Shown here in pieces: positions 1 through 8,741 of a stretch of 64,000 nucleotides of DNA; positions within the stretch are counted from its first letter, which is position 1; each line of letters starts with the position of its first letter. This stretch comes from Thiocapsa rosea (GTDB taxonomy: Bacteria > Pseudomonadota > Gammaproteobacteria > Chromatiales > Chromatiaceae), in the NCBI RefSeq assembly GCF_003634315.1, contig NZ_RBXL01000001.1:1782501-1846500 (forward strand), in the 5' to 3' direction. The notes beneath the pieces were generated by a model. It was not told the origin of the DNA, did not search any database, and saw only the letters and a program-made list of their open reading frames with translations. The translations under genes were made by a program, and so were the position numbers.

Positions 1-105
1 GTATTAAAAAATATATCATTTTAAACCGCGTCTCCGCTAAGGGCCGTGAATGCACCACACGTCGAACTCACTCGAAAGTGAGCATCTCGCTCTGGACGCG
101 GTTTA
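1..105 (-). repeat. 84-bp inverted-end repeat, copy R1 (type A), with AT-rich linker
   Basis: The element spans 22-105 and runs from TAAACCGCG to CGCGGTTTA, with an internal stem CTCAC/GTGAG around 68-82. Its better conserved end lies at 105 and points into the sugar transferase gene. Bases 103-105 (TTA) are the TAA stop codon of that gene. Bases 1-21 are the same AT-rich linker that separates paired copies at 3876-3897, so a partner copy probably lies just outside the window. Confidence 0.85.
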
Positions 106-846
106 GTAGGCACCCCGTCCGAACAACACGGCAGGCACCGTCTGCCAGAGGAGCTTGAGGTCGGTCCACAGGGACTGTGATTCGATATAGCGAACATCCA
201 GCTCGACCTGCTGGGGGAAGGGGATATCGGATCGTCCCGAGACCTGCCAGATACAGGTGATGCCGGGCGTGACCTCCAAGCGCCGCCGGTCGGAGAGCGA
301 GTATTCGTCGACCTCCGCCGGGACCGGCGGGCGCGGACCGACCAGCGACATATCCCCTTTGATCACGTTCCACAACTGCGGCAGCTCGTCGATCGATGCC
401 TTGCGGATGAACCGGCCGATGCGGGTGATGCGCGGGTCGCGTTGCATCTTGAAGGTGACCCCGCCGGACATCTCGTTCTCGTCCTGCAGCTCGGCCTTGC
501 GCGCCTCGGCGTCCATATACATGGAGCGGAACTTGTACATGGTGAAGATCTGGCCCCAGCGCCCGACGCGTGTCTGCTTAAACAACGCCGGACCGGGTGA
601 TTCGAGCCGGATCGCCAGCACCAGCAGACCGAAGATCGGCAACAGCAGGATGAACAAGGGGCCGGCCAGCAGGATATCCAGGGCGCGCTTGAGCAGATAG
701 GCCGAGCGCACGACCGCCACCCAGGCAAACCGCTTGGCACCGATGCGCAATCGGATCAACCACGCGGGCTGGCCGGCGCGGCTGTAGCGGCGCAGCAGCA
801 GCTCTTCCATCGAGGTCTGGCTCGGTCGTTCGTCGCTGCTCGTCAT
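103..846 (-). CDS. Undecaprenyl-phosphate sugar-1-phosphate transferase (WcaJ/PglC type)
   Basis: This 247-residue protein should start EPS repeat-unit assembly by moving a sugar-1-phosphate from a UDP-sugar to undecaprenyl phosphate at the inner membrane. It has one N-terminal hydrophobic segment (about residues 45-70) and the full catalytic domain of the bacterial sugar transferase family: KFRSM, the catalytic pair in SIDELPQLWN, GDMSLVGPRP and RPGIT-like TPGITCIWQVSGR. The short form without extra N-terminal membrane helices resembles monotopic PglC-like enzymes. The ATG at 846 overlaps the stop of the upstream WecG-fusion gene by four bases (ATGA). Its TAA stop is the terminal trinucleotide of repeat R1. 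The sugar specificity cannot be read from the sequence. Confidence 0.93.
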   Translation of the reverse strand: MTSSDERPSQTSMEELLLRRYSRAGQPAWLIRLRIGAKRFAWVAVVRSAYLLKRALDILLAGPLFILLLPIFGLLVLAIRLESPGPALFKQTRVGRWGQIFTMYKFRSMYMDAEARKAELQDENEMSGGVTFKMQRDPRITRIGRFIRKASIDELPQLWNVIKGDMSLVGPRPPVPAEVDEYSLSDRRRLEVTPGITCIWQVSGRSDIPFPQQVELDVRYIESQSLWTDLKLLWQTVPAVLFGRGAY

Positions 847-2171
847 GAGGTCTCCCCGCCGCGCGCCTGTCGCCAGACGCGGTAAAGGAACAAGGGGTTG
901 CCGATCACATAGCGCCGCCACATGCGACCCGGCTCCTGCATCAGCCGCCAGGTCCATTCGAGCCCGATCTCGCGCATCCACACCGGCGCCCGTGGGATGC
1001 GGCCCGAGTAGAAGTCGAAGAGACCGCCGACGCCCATGCGCACCGGCAGTGTCAGGCGCGCATGGTTTCGCGCGAGCCATTTCTCCTGACGCGGCACACC
1101 GAAGGCGACCAGCAGGATCGCGGCGCCCGAGGCGTTGATCCGGTCGATGACGGCGTCCTCGTCGGCCGGGTCGAAATAGCCGTCTTGAACCCCGTCGATG
1201 CGCAGACCCGGAAACTGCGCCTGCATGTTGGCCGCCACCGCCTCGGCGATCCCCGGGCGCGCGCCGAGCAGGAACAGCCCGAGGCCCGTCTGCGCTGCCC
1301 GCTCGCACAGCTGCGGGAAGAGGTCGGTACCGTTGACATTGGCCTGCAGGGCGACCCCGAGCATACGACAGCCAATGTGGATACCGATACCGTCGGGCAG
1401 CACGCGCGCGGCATCGAGCAGGATCCGGCGATACTCGGCATCGACATAGGCGATGTTGAGGCAATCCGGGTTGACGAAGGCCAGCAACGCGGGGTCCCCG
1501 CCGACGGCGCGAGCCGCGATCCAGTCCACCGCCTCGGGCATGGTGGTGTTGACGATCGGGACACCGAAGAACTCGAGGATGGGCGGTGTGGGCGCTTCGC
1601 CTCCGCCGAGAACCTCCCCGATCAGGGAGCGCACCACCAAGCCGGCGTCGCCGCGCGCGCTCTGCCCGTAGGCATAATCGCTGTCGATCTGTGCCTCGGG
1701 CGCATAGGCCACACCGGTGCGGCTCTTGAGTCGGTAGGGCGAGAAGACACCGGGTCTGACCGTGAAGCGTACGGCCGCCTCGACACCGACGACCGCCGCC
1801 TCGCGCGCAGTCAAGGGACGTGGTCCGGCGACGGCCAAGTCCCCGCGCAGGATATTCAGCAGCACCGCAAGACCGCGACCCGGCGTCGAGCCGGCGAAGT
1901 AAAGGCGCTCGAAGGGTGCACGGAAACGCCCGACCAAAGGCTCGCGGTCGAAGATCCGACCCTCGCGCCCGCGTGCCACCACGCCGCGCAACAGCAGCAG
2001 CGGAGCAAGCATCGCCATGAGCAGCAGCGCGAGCATCAGGTCGAGTGCACGCGAGAGCACAACCCCGAGGACGGTGAGCGGCGGCAAGAGACTCCGCAGC
2101 CAGAGTGCGCGCCACGGCCGCTGCCGGCGGCCGAGCGGACCGGGGATCTGCAAGTCGGGCTTGCGCTTCAT
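843..2171 (-). CDS. WecG/TagA/CpsF glycosyltransferase fused to a degenerate sugar-transferase domain
   Basis: The protein has 442 residues. The C-terminal half (about 200-435) is a WecG/TagA/CpsF glycosyltransferase, shown by FVNPDCLNIAY, LPDGIGI, NGTDLFP, FLLGARPG and AFGVPRQEKW. This family adds the second sugar to the lipid-linked primer. The N-terminal half (about 25-190) aligns with the sugar-1-phosphate transferase family (ILRGDLAVAGPRPLT, RPGVFSPYRL). Where active enzymes have DELPQLWN this one reads RGLAVLLN, so the catalytic Asp-Glu is gone and the domain is probably structural or regulatory. Translationally coupled by four-base overlaps to both neighbours, including the intact initiating transferase downstream. 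The glycosyltransferase call is firm; the role of the N-terminal domain is inferred. Confidence 0.88.
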   Translation of the reverse strand: MKRKPDLQIPGPLGRRQRPWRALWLRSLLPPLTVLGVVLSRALDLMLALLLMAMLAPLLLLRGVVARGREGRIFDREPLVGRFRAPFERLYFAGSTPGRGLAVLLNILRGDLAVAGPRPLTAREAAVVGVEAAVRFTVRPGVFSPYRLKSRTGVAYAPEAQIDSDYAYGQSARGDAGLVVRSLIGEVLGGGEAPTPPILEFFGVPIVNTTMPEAVDWIAARAVGGDPALLAFVNPDCLNIAYVDAEYRRILLDAARVLPDGIGIHIGCRMLGVALQANVNGTDLFPQLCERAAQTGLGLFLLGARPGIAEAVAANMQAQFPGLRIDGVQDGYFDPADEDAVIDRINASGAAILLVAFGVPRQEKWLARNHARLTLPVRMGVGGLFDFYSGRIPRAPVWMREIGLEWTWRLMQEPGRMWRRYVIGNPLFLYRVWRQARGGETS

Positions 2172-2752
2172 GACGTCGTCGCCCCGGCTTCGGATCGGGA
2201 GTCTTTCCCGGACGAGATCGCTGCACCGGACGAAGCGCGGATCGATGTCGCATCGCCTCGGGAAATGATGCGGGCCGGGACCCCGACCGCGAGACAGCCG
2301 TCGGGGACGTCCTGAATCACCACCGCATTGGCCCCGATCGCGACGTCTTTGCCGATGCGGATCGGGCCGAGCACCTTGGCGCCGGCCCCGATGTCGACCC
2401 GATCGCCGATCACGGGCGCCCCGCGCACCCCGCGATGACGCAGTCCCACCGTCACCCCGTTGCGCACCACGCAGTCGTCGCCGAAGACGGCGTCTCCGCT
2501 GATGATGATGCCGCCGAAGTGCTCGATCAGGAAGCGCCGGCCGAGCTGCACCTCGCAGGGCAGGTCGATGCCGGTCATGATTTGGGAGAGCACCTTGAGG
2601 AGCTTGTAGAGGAACGAGAACGGCCAGCGCAAAGCGCGGTTCTCGATCCGGTAGCGCCAGCGCCCGAAGCGATAGACGAGCATGACCCAGAACCCTTGGC
2701 GTGCCCAGTCGCGTTCGTAGGTCTGCCAGTCTTCACGAATGTTCTCGAACAT
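2168..2752 (-). CDS. Serine acetyltransferase-like hexapeptide acyltransferase
   Basis: A 194-residue left-handed beta-helix acyltransferase of the CysE/colanic-acid type. The N-terminal helical part (FENIREDWQTYERDW) is followed by hexapeptide turns from about residue 65 to 160, with IEHFGGIIISG, GVTVGLRHRG, GDRVDIGAGAKVLG and IGANAVVIQDVP. The last 25 residues are a low-complexity tail without the fold. Because it lies inside an EPS operon and overlaps the next gene by four bases, a role in acetylating a polysaccharide sugar is more likely than cysteine synthesis. The acceptor is unknown. Confidence 0.85.
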   Translation of the reverse strand: MFENIREDWQTYERDWARQGFWVMLVYRFGRWRYRIENRALRWPFSFLYKLLKVLSQIMTGIDLPCEVQLGRRFLIEHFGGIIISGDAVFGDDCVVRNGVTVGLRHRGVRGAPVIGDRVDIGAGAKVLGPIRIGKDVAIGANAVVIQDVPDGCLAVGVPARIISRGDATSIRASSGAAISSGKDSRSEAGATTS

Positions 2753-2773
2753 GGCGTGCTCCCGACTCGGTAA

Positions 2774-3778
2774 TTACCAGGGTCTCGACGGCGAGCGACG
2801 CCCGCCGGCCGTCTCGCGCCAGGCCCGATCGAGCAGCGCGACGATCGCCGACGACTCGGCGCGCTTGGCCCCGCGCTGCGGGTCGTCGCCGCGATTGCGC
2901 CAGGCGCGGACGCGATGCCAGCTCGCCTCCAGTTGACGCACCGCCCAAGCGCCGAGCCAGCCGTGGTGCTTGCGATAGTAGAGAAGTCCGCTGCGCATCC
3001 GCCAGAGTGTGAGCTGGGCGCCCTTGCCGGCGGCGCTCATGTCCAGGTCGCCATGGGTGCGCGAGGACTCGCCGCCGATATGGACTACGACAACATCCGG
3101 CCAATAGCGGATCCGCAAGCCTGCTGCGCGGATCCGTCGGCACAGATCGACCTCCTCGTAATAGAGAAAAAACGCCTCGTCGAAATCGCCGATGCGGGCC
3201 AGCAGGTCGCGGCGGATGATCGAGAAGGCGCCCGGGACCCAGTCGACGTCCGCCGGCTCCATCGGGTCCGCCCAGGTGCGGTCGAACCGACCGAAGAAGC
3301 GGCTGTGCGGGAAGCGTGCCGCCAGCCCGGAGAGGGTCAGGAGCTCGATGAGCAACGACGGAAACATTCGGGCCGAGGGCTGCCATTCCCCATCGCGTCC
3401 GATCAGCCGTGCCCCGCCCAGACCGATTCCGGGGTCCGCATCCATGTAGCGCACCGCGCGCTCCAGCGCGCCCGGCTCGAGGAAGGCATCCGAGTTGAGC
3501 AGGACCAGATAGCGCCCGCGCGCCGACTCGAATCCCAGGTTGTTGGCCGCCGCGAAGCCGAGATTGGTCGCGCTGCGGATCAGGGTCGCCTGCGGGAAGC
3601 GTTCGGCGATCCGGTCCGCCGAGCCGTCGCGCGAGGCGTTGTCGACCACGATGATCTCGTAGCTGACCGCGCCGGCCTCCGCGATCAGGGTCTCGATACA
3701 GTCCACGAGCAGATCGCGGGTATTGAAGGAGACGATGACGACCGAGACGTCGGGTGTTGTTGGATCGGACATCGACAT
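2774..3778 (-). CDS. Family 2 glycosyltransferase, rhamnosyltransferase-like
   Basis: A 334-residue cytoplasmic glycosyltransferase of the WbbL-like GT2 type. It shows VSVVIVSFNTRDLL at the N-terminus, the nucleotide-binding VVDNASRDGS, the NLGFAAANNLG segment, the LLNSDA metal site (DxD-like) and the acceptor-side YEEVDLCRRIRAAG motif. These features are typical of dTDP-rhamnose transferases, but the sugar is not proven. The ATG at 3778 follows a good ribosome site (AGAGGGAG); a second Met lies two codons in. Its upstream region carries paired repeats R2 and R3, which separate it from the membrane glycosyltransferase gene. Confidence 0.9.
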   Translation of the reverse strand: MSMSDPTTPDVSVVIVSFNTRDLLVDCIETLIAEAGAVSYEIIVVDNASRDGSADRIAERFPQATLIRSATNLGFAAANNLGFESARGRYLVLLNSDAFLEPGALERAVRYMDADPGIGLGGARLIGRDGEWQPSARMFPSLLIELLTLSGLAARFPHSRFFGRFDRTWADPMEPADVDWVPGAFSIIRRDLLARIGDFDEAFFLYYEEVDLCRRIRAAGLRIRYWPDVVVVHIGGESSRTHGDLDMSAAGKGAQLTLWRMRSGLLYYRKHHGWLGAWAVRQLEASWHRVRAWRNRGDDPQRGAKRAESSAIVALLDRAWRETAGGRRSPSRPW

Positions 3779-3788
3779 GGCTCCCTCT

Positions 3789-3875
3789 TACAACCGCGCC
3801 CAGTGCGGTATGCGTCGTTTGTCGGACTGGCTTGGCCGCGCCGGCTCCGATCATTGTCGGAGGCGGCGCGGTTTA
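3789..3875 (+). repeat. Inverted-end repeat copy R2 (type B)
   Basis: An 87-bp element with a slightly decayed left end (ACAACCGCGCCCAG), the type B segment GTGCGGTATGC, an internal GC-rich hairpin (GGCTCCGA/TCGGAGGC) and the right end GGCGCGGTTTA. It forms the first half of a 195-bp inverted pair with R3, across the AT-rich linker 3876-3897. Confidence 0.85.
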
Positions 3876-3897
3876 AAGTATTAAAAAATATAAAATT

Positions 3898-3983
3898 CAA
3901 AACCGCGTCCCCCGCTAAGGGCCGTGGATGCACCAAACGTCGAACTCACGCGAAAGTGAGCATCTCGCCCTGGACGCGGTTTA
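3898..3983 (-). repeat. Inverted-end repeat copy R3 (type A)
   Basis: A near-identical relative of R1, including the core TAAGGGCCGTGGATGCACC and the CTCAC/GTGAG stem. It is in opposite orientation to R2. Its last bases (TTA, 3981-3983) are the TAA stop codon of the membrane glycosyltransferase gene. Confidence 0.9.
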
Positions 3984-5180
3984 GTCCTTCCGCTCGGTAT
4001 CGTTGCGCTCGGTGCGCACCCAGGCGGCATCGGTTCGGGAGGCCCGTCCGATGGCGCGCAGGATGGTGAGCTTCCACAGGATGTAGAACGGTGCCGTCGC
4101 CAGGGCGAGCAGATCGCGCCAACCGCCGCCCCCGATACGAATCGCTGCCAAGACATGCACTGCGACCAGGGTCAGACCCAAAAGCGCATAGGTCCTGGTG
4201 GGTCCGAAGGGCGGCAGGAATGCCACCAGCAGCAACAACACATGAAAGGCCAACGGCAGCAACAATAGCTCGAGCAACGGCTCGATCAGACGACGCTCGC
4301 CGGACATGACGCGGCGCAGCAGGATCGGGGTCCAGTCGAGAATCATCCTGAAGCGACCGCCTTCCCAGCGCGCGCGTTGACCGGCACCGGCCTCGCGAGT
4401 GTAGGGCGCGTCCGACCAAACCCCGGTGTTCGGCGCAAACACCACGCGCCGACCGGCGGCGACCAGGCGCAGATGGTATTCCATGTCCTCCACGACGCTG
4501 GTTGCCTCGTAAGGTTCTTTCAGAAGGGTTTCGCGGGTCAGCCCGAAGCCGTTGCCGAGCAGGCCAACAGAGAGTTTCCAGCGCTCGCGTCCGCGTAACC
4601 GCAGCACGTTGAACGCCATCCAGGCAATGCCCCTTAGCCGCGCCCGGAGGCTATGCTGTGGGTTGTTGATGCGATAGCCGCACTGGATCGCTGCGGCGCC
4701 GCGGCGCATCAGTCGACGCTGTTCGGTCACCAGGTTCGGCGCGACCCGGGTGTCGGCATCGACCACGATGAAGCCATCGAAGGGTTCCTCGAGGAGGATG
4801 CCGAAGGCAAAGTCGAGCGCATAGCCCTTGCCGCGGCGCTGCGGGTCATGACGCTCCAAGACGCGCGCCCCGGCGGAGCGCGCCAGCTCGGCGGTGTCGT
4901 CGGTGCAGTTGTCGGCGATGACCACGACATCGAAACCCGCATCGCCCGGATCGCAGGCGCGCAGCGAGGCGACGGTGCTTGCAATGCCCTCCGCTTCGTC
5001 ATGGGCCGGGACCAGGATGGCGATGGATCCGATGGGCGTCGCCATCTTCGGCTGCGTTTCGCGCCGCGGCGGGAGGATTCCGCCGAGCGTCAGGAGCAGC
5101 AGCTCGATCGTGCCGGGCAGGCTCGGCAGGGCGAGCAGGATGCCGAGCAGCATCCAGGGCCAAAGGGTCTCGTTGATCAC
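3981..5180 (-). CDS. Membrane-bound family 2 glycosyltransferase (BcsA/PgaC-like)
   Basis: A 399-residue inner-membrane glycosyltransferase. One N-terminal helix (about 8-35) precedes a GT2 catalytic domain with AILVPAHDE, VVVIADNCTDDTAE, the metal-binding VVDADTRV, the base in VVEDMEYH and a processive-type QRARW motif. At least three C-terminal membrane helices follow (about 295-370). This layout matches cellulose and poly-GlcNAc synthase relatives that also move single sugars. The start is GTG, overlapping the stop of the glycoside hydrolase gene as GTGA. The stop codon lies in repeat R3. Confidence 0.9.
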   Translation of the reverse strand: MINETLWPWMLLGILLALPSLPGTIELLLLTLGGILPPRRETQPKMATPIGSIAILVPAHDEAEGIASTVASLRACDPGDAGFDVVVIADNCTDDTAELARSAGARVLERHDPQRRGKGYALDFAFGILLEEPFDGFIVVDADTRVAPNLVTEQRRLMRRGAAAIQCGYRINNPQHSLRARLRGIAWMAFNVLRLRGRERWKLSVGLLGNGFGLTRETLLKEPYEATSVVEDMEYHLRLVAAGRRVVFAPNTGVWSDAPYTREAGAGQRARWEGGRFRMILDWTPILLRRVMSGERRLIEPLLELLLLPLAFHVLLLLVAFLPPFGPTRTYALLGLTLVAVHVLAAIRIGGGGWRDLLALATAPFYILWKLTILRAIGRASRTDAAWVRTERNDTERKD

Positions 5181-7453
5181 GGCAGCACCTCCGTCGGGCC
5201 CAAGACGACCAGGCTGTAAGCCGGAACCGTGACCCGGATCCGGTCCTTGCCGATCGGCTGCAAGGCAAGGGGTTGCGGTCGGACCTCATCGGCGGTCTCG
5301 TTGCCTTTGAACGGGTCGGAGGCATCCAGGACCTGCCCGCGGGTCGGCCTAGCGACCTGCGTGTCGGGAAAGCGCAATGTCAGGCGTCGAGACTCGGGGG
5401 CAGCGGAGACGATCGCGACCGACCAGCCATGCGAGCCGCGGAAGGGTGCGACGAGCAATCCGGCGCCCTCGTCGCTCATGGATGCCCGGTGGAGATCGCC
5501 GCCGATGACCTCGTTGAGCATGGCGACCGCCCATCCGGTCGGGCGCAGGCGGTCGCCGCGGGTCAGGTCGCGCGTGACGCCGAACAACGGGACCAGCCCC
5601 GCGTGGCCCTCGAGGCGCGTGTCAAAGCCAGCGAGCGTATAGACGCACTGGCGTCGTGCTCCGAAGGCCATCGCCTCGAGCAACCGCTTGGCCAGGGCAG
5701 GACCTGCGGCGGCGCCGGTGACGATCGCTGCGCGATCCTCGTCGTCGGCGTCGCCTCGCGTCGTGTGCAGGTTAACCTCGTAGACGGCCAATTCCTGTTC
5801 GGCGGGCTGTCTGGCGACGATTTCCTCCAGACGGCCATTGTCATCCGCGAACAACAGCTCGAGCGCCCGATCCCGATCAGCCGCATGCAGGCGCGACAGC
5901 ATGTAGGGCGCGACGGCGAGGATGTCGGCCTTCGTCGTCGCCGCGGCGACCTGACCTGCGGCATAGGGGTTGGCGTGTTGAGCGTTGACGACGCGGCGCA
6001 GTGCCGGATGGTCGCCCGCGCCCTCTTCGAGCGCGGTGAAGAGCCGGTCGGAAGCGGCGCCGTGGTGTGCCGCGTCTTGGATGCCGGCCGGGCGGAAGAT
6101 GGCGTTCCAGTTCTCGTTGCCGAATTCGATCAGGACCTCCTCGAACCCGTCGGTCTCGATGCGCTCGGCGAGCCAGGCGCCGAGACGCCGCGCCTCGTCG
6201 GTCGAAAAGGTTGTCGGCATGACCAGCCACGGGTTGGCCCCGACGCTACGACTGAGGTCGAAAAACTCGGGCAAGCCGTAGCCGTACTCGGCACCTGTGC
6301 CCGGTCGATAACGGCTTGCACGCCTTGCATGCGGCTCGGCCAGGCGGTTGTCGAGCGTGTCGCCGAGTTGACCCTGCCAGTCGCGCAGATAGCCGGGGCG
6401 CAACTGCATCAGTGCGGCGATGACCTCGGGGCGGAAGGCACTCATACCCGGGTTTGCGGGACCGTCGGATTCCGTCGCCGTCTCGTTTTCCGCCGTGATC
6501 GGGCCGAGCCAGATGTCGTCGAGATGGACCTGCCCCGGGCCGCTGACATCGATGGCGAGCTCCAGTGCACCGATCGGCCCCGTGTCCGCGGCTTCGAACC
6601 TCTGCTCGATGTGCTGCCAGCCCGGCTCCGGGCGCAGTGTCAGGTCGAGAAAGGGCGCCGAGCCGTGACGTCGAAAGAAGATGCGCACCTGCGGCGGATC
6701 GCCGGTCTCGGCATGGATCCAGAGCGAGAACAACCACCGCCCCTCGACCGGCAGAAGCTTCCCGGCACGCGTCCCGATGGTGTCGAGATGGCTGCTCAGG
6801 CGCAAGGTCGCGCCGGAGAGCGGTGAGAGTGCCAATGAGCGCCGGCCGGGGCTCTCCGGGGCGATCCGTGCCGGATCCACCTGTACACGCCCCTTCGTGC
6901 TGTCGGGTAGCCACCAATGTGTCGGCGGAAGATCGTCGCGAATACCTGTCAAGGCAACGATGTCTCCGGGGGCGAGTCGATCGTCGAGTCCGTTGGTAAT
7001 CAGCTCCGGAAGACCGTGGCGGCCCACGGCGCGCGAGTCGAAGAGGGTCCCCTGTACGCCGGCCGCAGCACCGGTCAGGATCTCGTAAGTGGCGCCGGAC
7101 CAGAAGCCGTCCTCGCGGGCGAGCCAGGTCTGATCGTCGCTGAAGCGGTCGCGATCGGCGTGGGCAACCCGTACTAATGCGCGGTCGACGATGCCCTCGA
7201 AGCCCGGATTCTTGAGGACGTTGCGCGACAGCTGCTCCGCGCCCCAGTAGTTCGAATGACCGAGATTCATCCCGATGCGCTCGACGTTCGCGACCAAGGG
7301 CGTGTCTTCGACGCGCGCCTCGACCGAGACGGGAGCAGCGGACAGGATCCGCAGATTGGTCGGTGTCTCAAGCAGGGGCTCCGTGCGGGCGACGCCTGTG
7401 CCTGCGATCAGGGCGGCCAGCGCGGCCGCGCTCAGCGATCGCAGATGTGTCAT
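5177..7453 (-). CDS. Secreted glycoside hydrolase, clan GH-A type, with carbohydrate-binding domain
   Basis: A 758-residue protein with a signal peptide (cleavage near VARTEP, residue 25). A CBM4/9-like jelly-roll segment (about 185-330) shows GWQHIEQRF and VHLDDIWLGP. A catalytic domain follows (about 350-650) resembling GH5/GH39/GH51 enzymes, with FGNENWN as the likely acid/base site and YEVNLH as the likely nucleophile region. A small C-terminal beta domain follows. The start at the ATG of 7453 overlaps the stop of the upstream GT4 gene. Within an EPS operon, such an enzyme probably trims or releases the polymer in the periplasm or outside the cell. The exact family and linkage are not resolved. 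Confidence 0.75.
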   Translation of the reverse strand: MTHLRSLSAAALAALIAGTGVARTEPLLETPTNLRILSAAPVSVEARVEDTPLVANVERIGMNLGHSNYWGAEQLSRNVLKNPGFEGIVDRALVRVAHADRDRFSDDQTWLAREDGFWSGATYEILTGAAAGVQGTLFDSRAVGRHGLPELITNGLDDRLAPGDIVALTGIRDDLPPTHWWLPDSTKGRVQVDPARIAPESPGRRSLALSPLSGATLRLSSHLDTIGTRAGKLLPVEGRWLFSLWIHAETGDPPQVRIFFRRHGSAPFLDLTLRPEPGWQHIEQRFEAADTGPIGALELAIDVSGPGQVHLDDIWLGPITAENETATESDGPANPGMSAFRPEVIAALMQLRPGYLRDWQGQLGDTLDNRLAEPHARRASRYRPGTGAEYGYGLPEFFDLSRSVGANPWLVMPTTFSTDEARRLGAWLAERIETDGFEEVLIEFGNENWNAIFRPAGIQDAAHHGAASDRLFTALEEGAGDHPALRRVVNAQHANPYAAGQVAAATTKADILAVAPYMLSRLHAADRDRALELLFADDNGRLEEIVARQPAEQELAVYEVNLHTTRGDADDEDRAAIVTGAAAGPALAKRLLEAMAFGARRQCVYTLAGFDTRLEGHAGLVPLFGVTRDLTRGDRLRPTGWAVAMLNEVIGGDLHRASMSDEGAGLLVAPFRGSHGWSVAIVSAAPESRRLTLRFPDTQVARPTRGQVLDASDPFKGNETADEVRPQPLALQPIGKDRIRVTVPAYSLVVLGPTEVLP

Positions 7454-8694
7454 GGCGTCTCTCCCAGGCGGCGCCGCAAGATGTCCGCCAAGCGTCGGGT
7501 GTTGGTCTCGAGGTCGTACTTCTCGATCACCCGTCGGCGTCCGGCCTCGCCGAGGCGGCGGCGAAGCTCCGGATCCGCGATCAGAACCGCGATCGCCTCG
7601 GCCAGCGCGGTCTCGTCCGAGGGTGCAACCAGCACGCCGTCGACCCCGTCGCGGATCAGCTCGGGATGCCCGGTGATAAAGGTGGTCACGCAGGGGATCT
7701 CCATCGCCATCGCCTCCATCAGGACGACCGGGATGCCTTCGGCGAAGCTCGCCAGCGCGAAACAATCGGCTTCGGCATAAATGGCACGGATGCGATCCTG
7801 GTTGACGACCCCCTCGAAGAGGACGCGATCCTCCAGCCCGAGCCGGCGCACTTGCGCCTCGAGCGACTCACGGTCGGGACCGCCGCCGACCAGTCGCAGG
7901 CGGACGTCGTGACCCGTGCGTACCAGGGCCGCGACCGCATCGACGAGGATGTGCTGCCCTTTGGCCGGGACCAGGCGCCCGACGCACAGGATCTGGAACG
8001 GCGAAGGGTGCTCACGGAAGGGCCGCGGGCCGAAGGCGCTCGGGTCGACCCCGAGCGGGGCGATCTCGAGCTTGGACCAGTGCGCGGGCGTCGAGAGCTT
8101 CATGAGCTGACTGCGGCAGTAATAGCCGATGCAGCAAATAAAGTCGGCGCCCTGGATCTTTTCGGTCAAGCGGTAGCCGGGTGCGTCGTAGAACTCGTCC
8201 GGACCGTGGACCGACATCGAGAATCCGATCGGGAAGATCCGTACGGCGATCAGCCCCACGGTCGCGGCCGGGGTCGCAAAATGGACATGCAGATGACCGA
8301 GCCCACGTCCGGTCAGCCAGTGGCCGATCATGACGGCCTCGACGAAGTAGAAGAGGCTGTAGATGAGCTTGCGGATATCGGTGCCGCCGAGTCTCAGGGC
8401 AAAGAGCAGACCCTTGGCATAGGCGGCGGGGCGCGCGCGCAGGCTCGTCCAATGCGCACGCAGCGCCCCGCGCACACCGTCCGCCTTGACGTAATAGGTC
8501 GCCGCCGCCTCCTCGCGCTCCTCCTCGGCCAAGGACGCGGCGGGGCGGTCGGGACTGTTGATCGAGGCGACGTCGATGCGGATGCCGAGCTCGCGCAGAC
8601 GGCGAACCTCGCGCAGGATAAAGGTGTGCGAGGCAGCCGGGTATTGGCTGACCAGATAGGCCAGCGCGAGAGGCGTACGTACGGTGTCGTTCAT
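7450..8694 (-). CDS. Family 4 glycosyltransferase
   Basis: A 414-residue GT-B fold enzyme. The N-terminal acceptor domain starts ALAYLVSQYPAASHTFI. The C-terminal donor domain has VGRLVPAKGQHILVDA, LRLVGGGPDRESLE and the EX7E-type site in FAEGIPVVLMEAMAMEIP. This pattern is common in EPS glycosyltransferases that take nucleotide hexoses. It starts 47 bp after the preceding GT4 gene and overlaps the hydrolase start by four bases, so the four genes from 10052 to 3981 look like one transcription unit. Confidence 0.9.
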   Translation of the reverse strand: MNDTVRTPLALAYLVSQYPAASHTFILREVRRLRELGIRIDVASINSPDRPAASLAEEEREEAAATYYVKADGVRGALRAHWTSLRARPAAYAKGLLFALRLGGTDIRKLIYSLFYFVEAVMIGHWLTGRGLGHLHVHFATPAATVGLIAVRIFPIGFSMSVHGPDEFYDAPGYRLTEKIQGADFICCIGYYCRSQLMKLSTPAHWSKLEIAPLGVDPSAFGPRPFREHPSPFQILCVGRLVPAKGQHILVDAVAALVRTGHDVRLRLVGGGPDRESLEAQVRRLGLEDRVLFEGVVNQDRIRAIYAEADCFALASFAEGIPVVLMEAMAMEIPCVTTFITGHPELIRDGVDGVLVAPSDETALAEAIAVLIADPELRRRLGEAGRRRVIEKYDLETNTRRLADILRRRLGETP

Positions 8695-8741
8695 GTGTCT
8701 TGCGTCCTTGGCGATTCGAGAGTGCTAAGGTCTGCTGTGGC

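Noticed and set aside
103-2253. A 716-residue protein on the minus strand covering both the sugar transferase and the WecG fusion region
   Set aside because: Only its last third is real; the rest is an out-of-frame reading of the WecG fusion gene, rich in Arg and Ala as expected for a shadow in GC-rich DNA.
2168-2752. A cysteine-synthesis serine acetyltransferase (cysE)
   Set aside because: The protein is shorter than CysE, is locked in an EPS operon and has an unrelated tail; polysaccharide acetylation is more likely.
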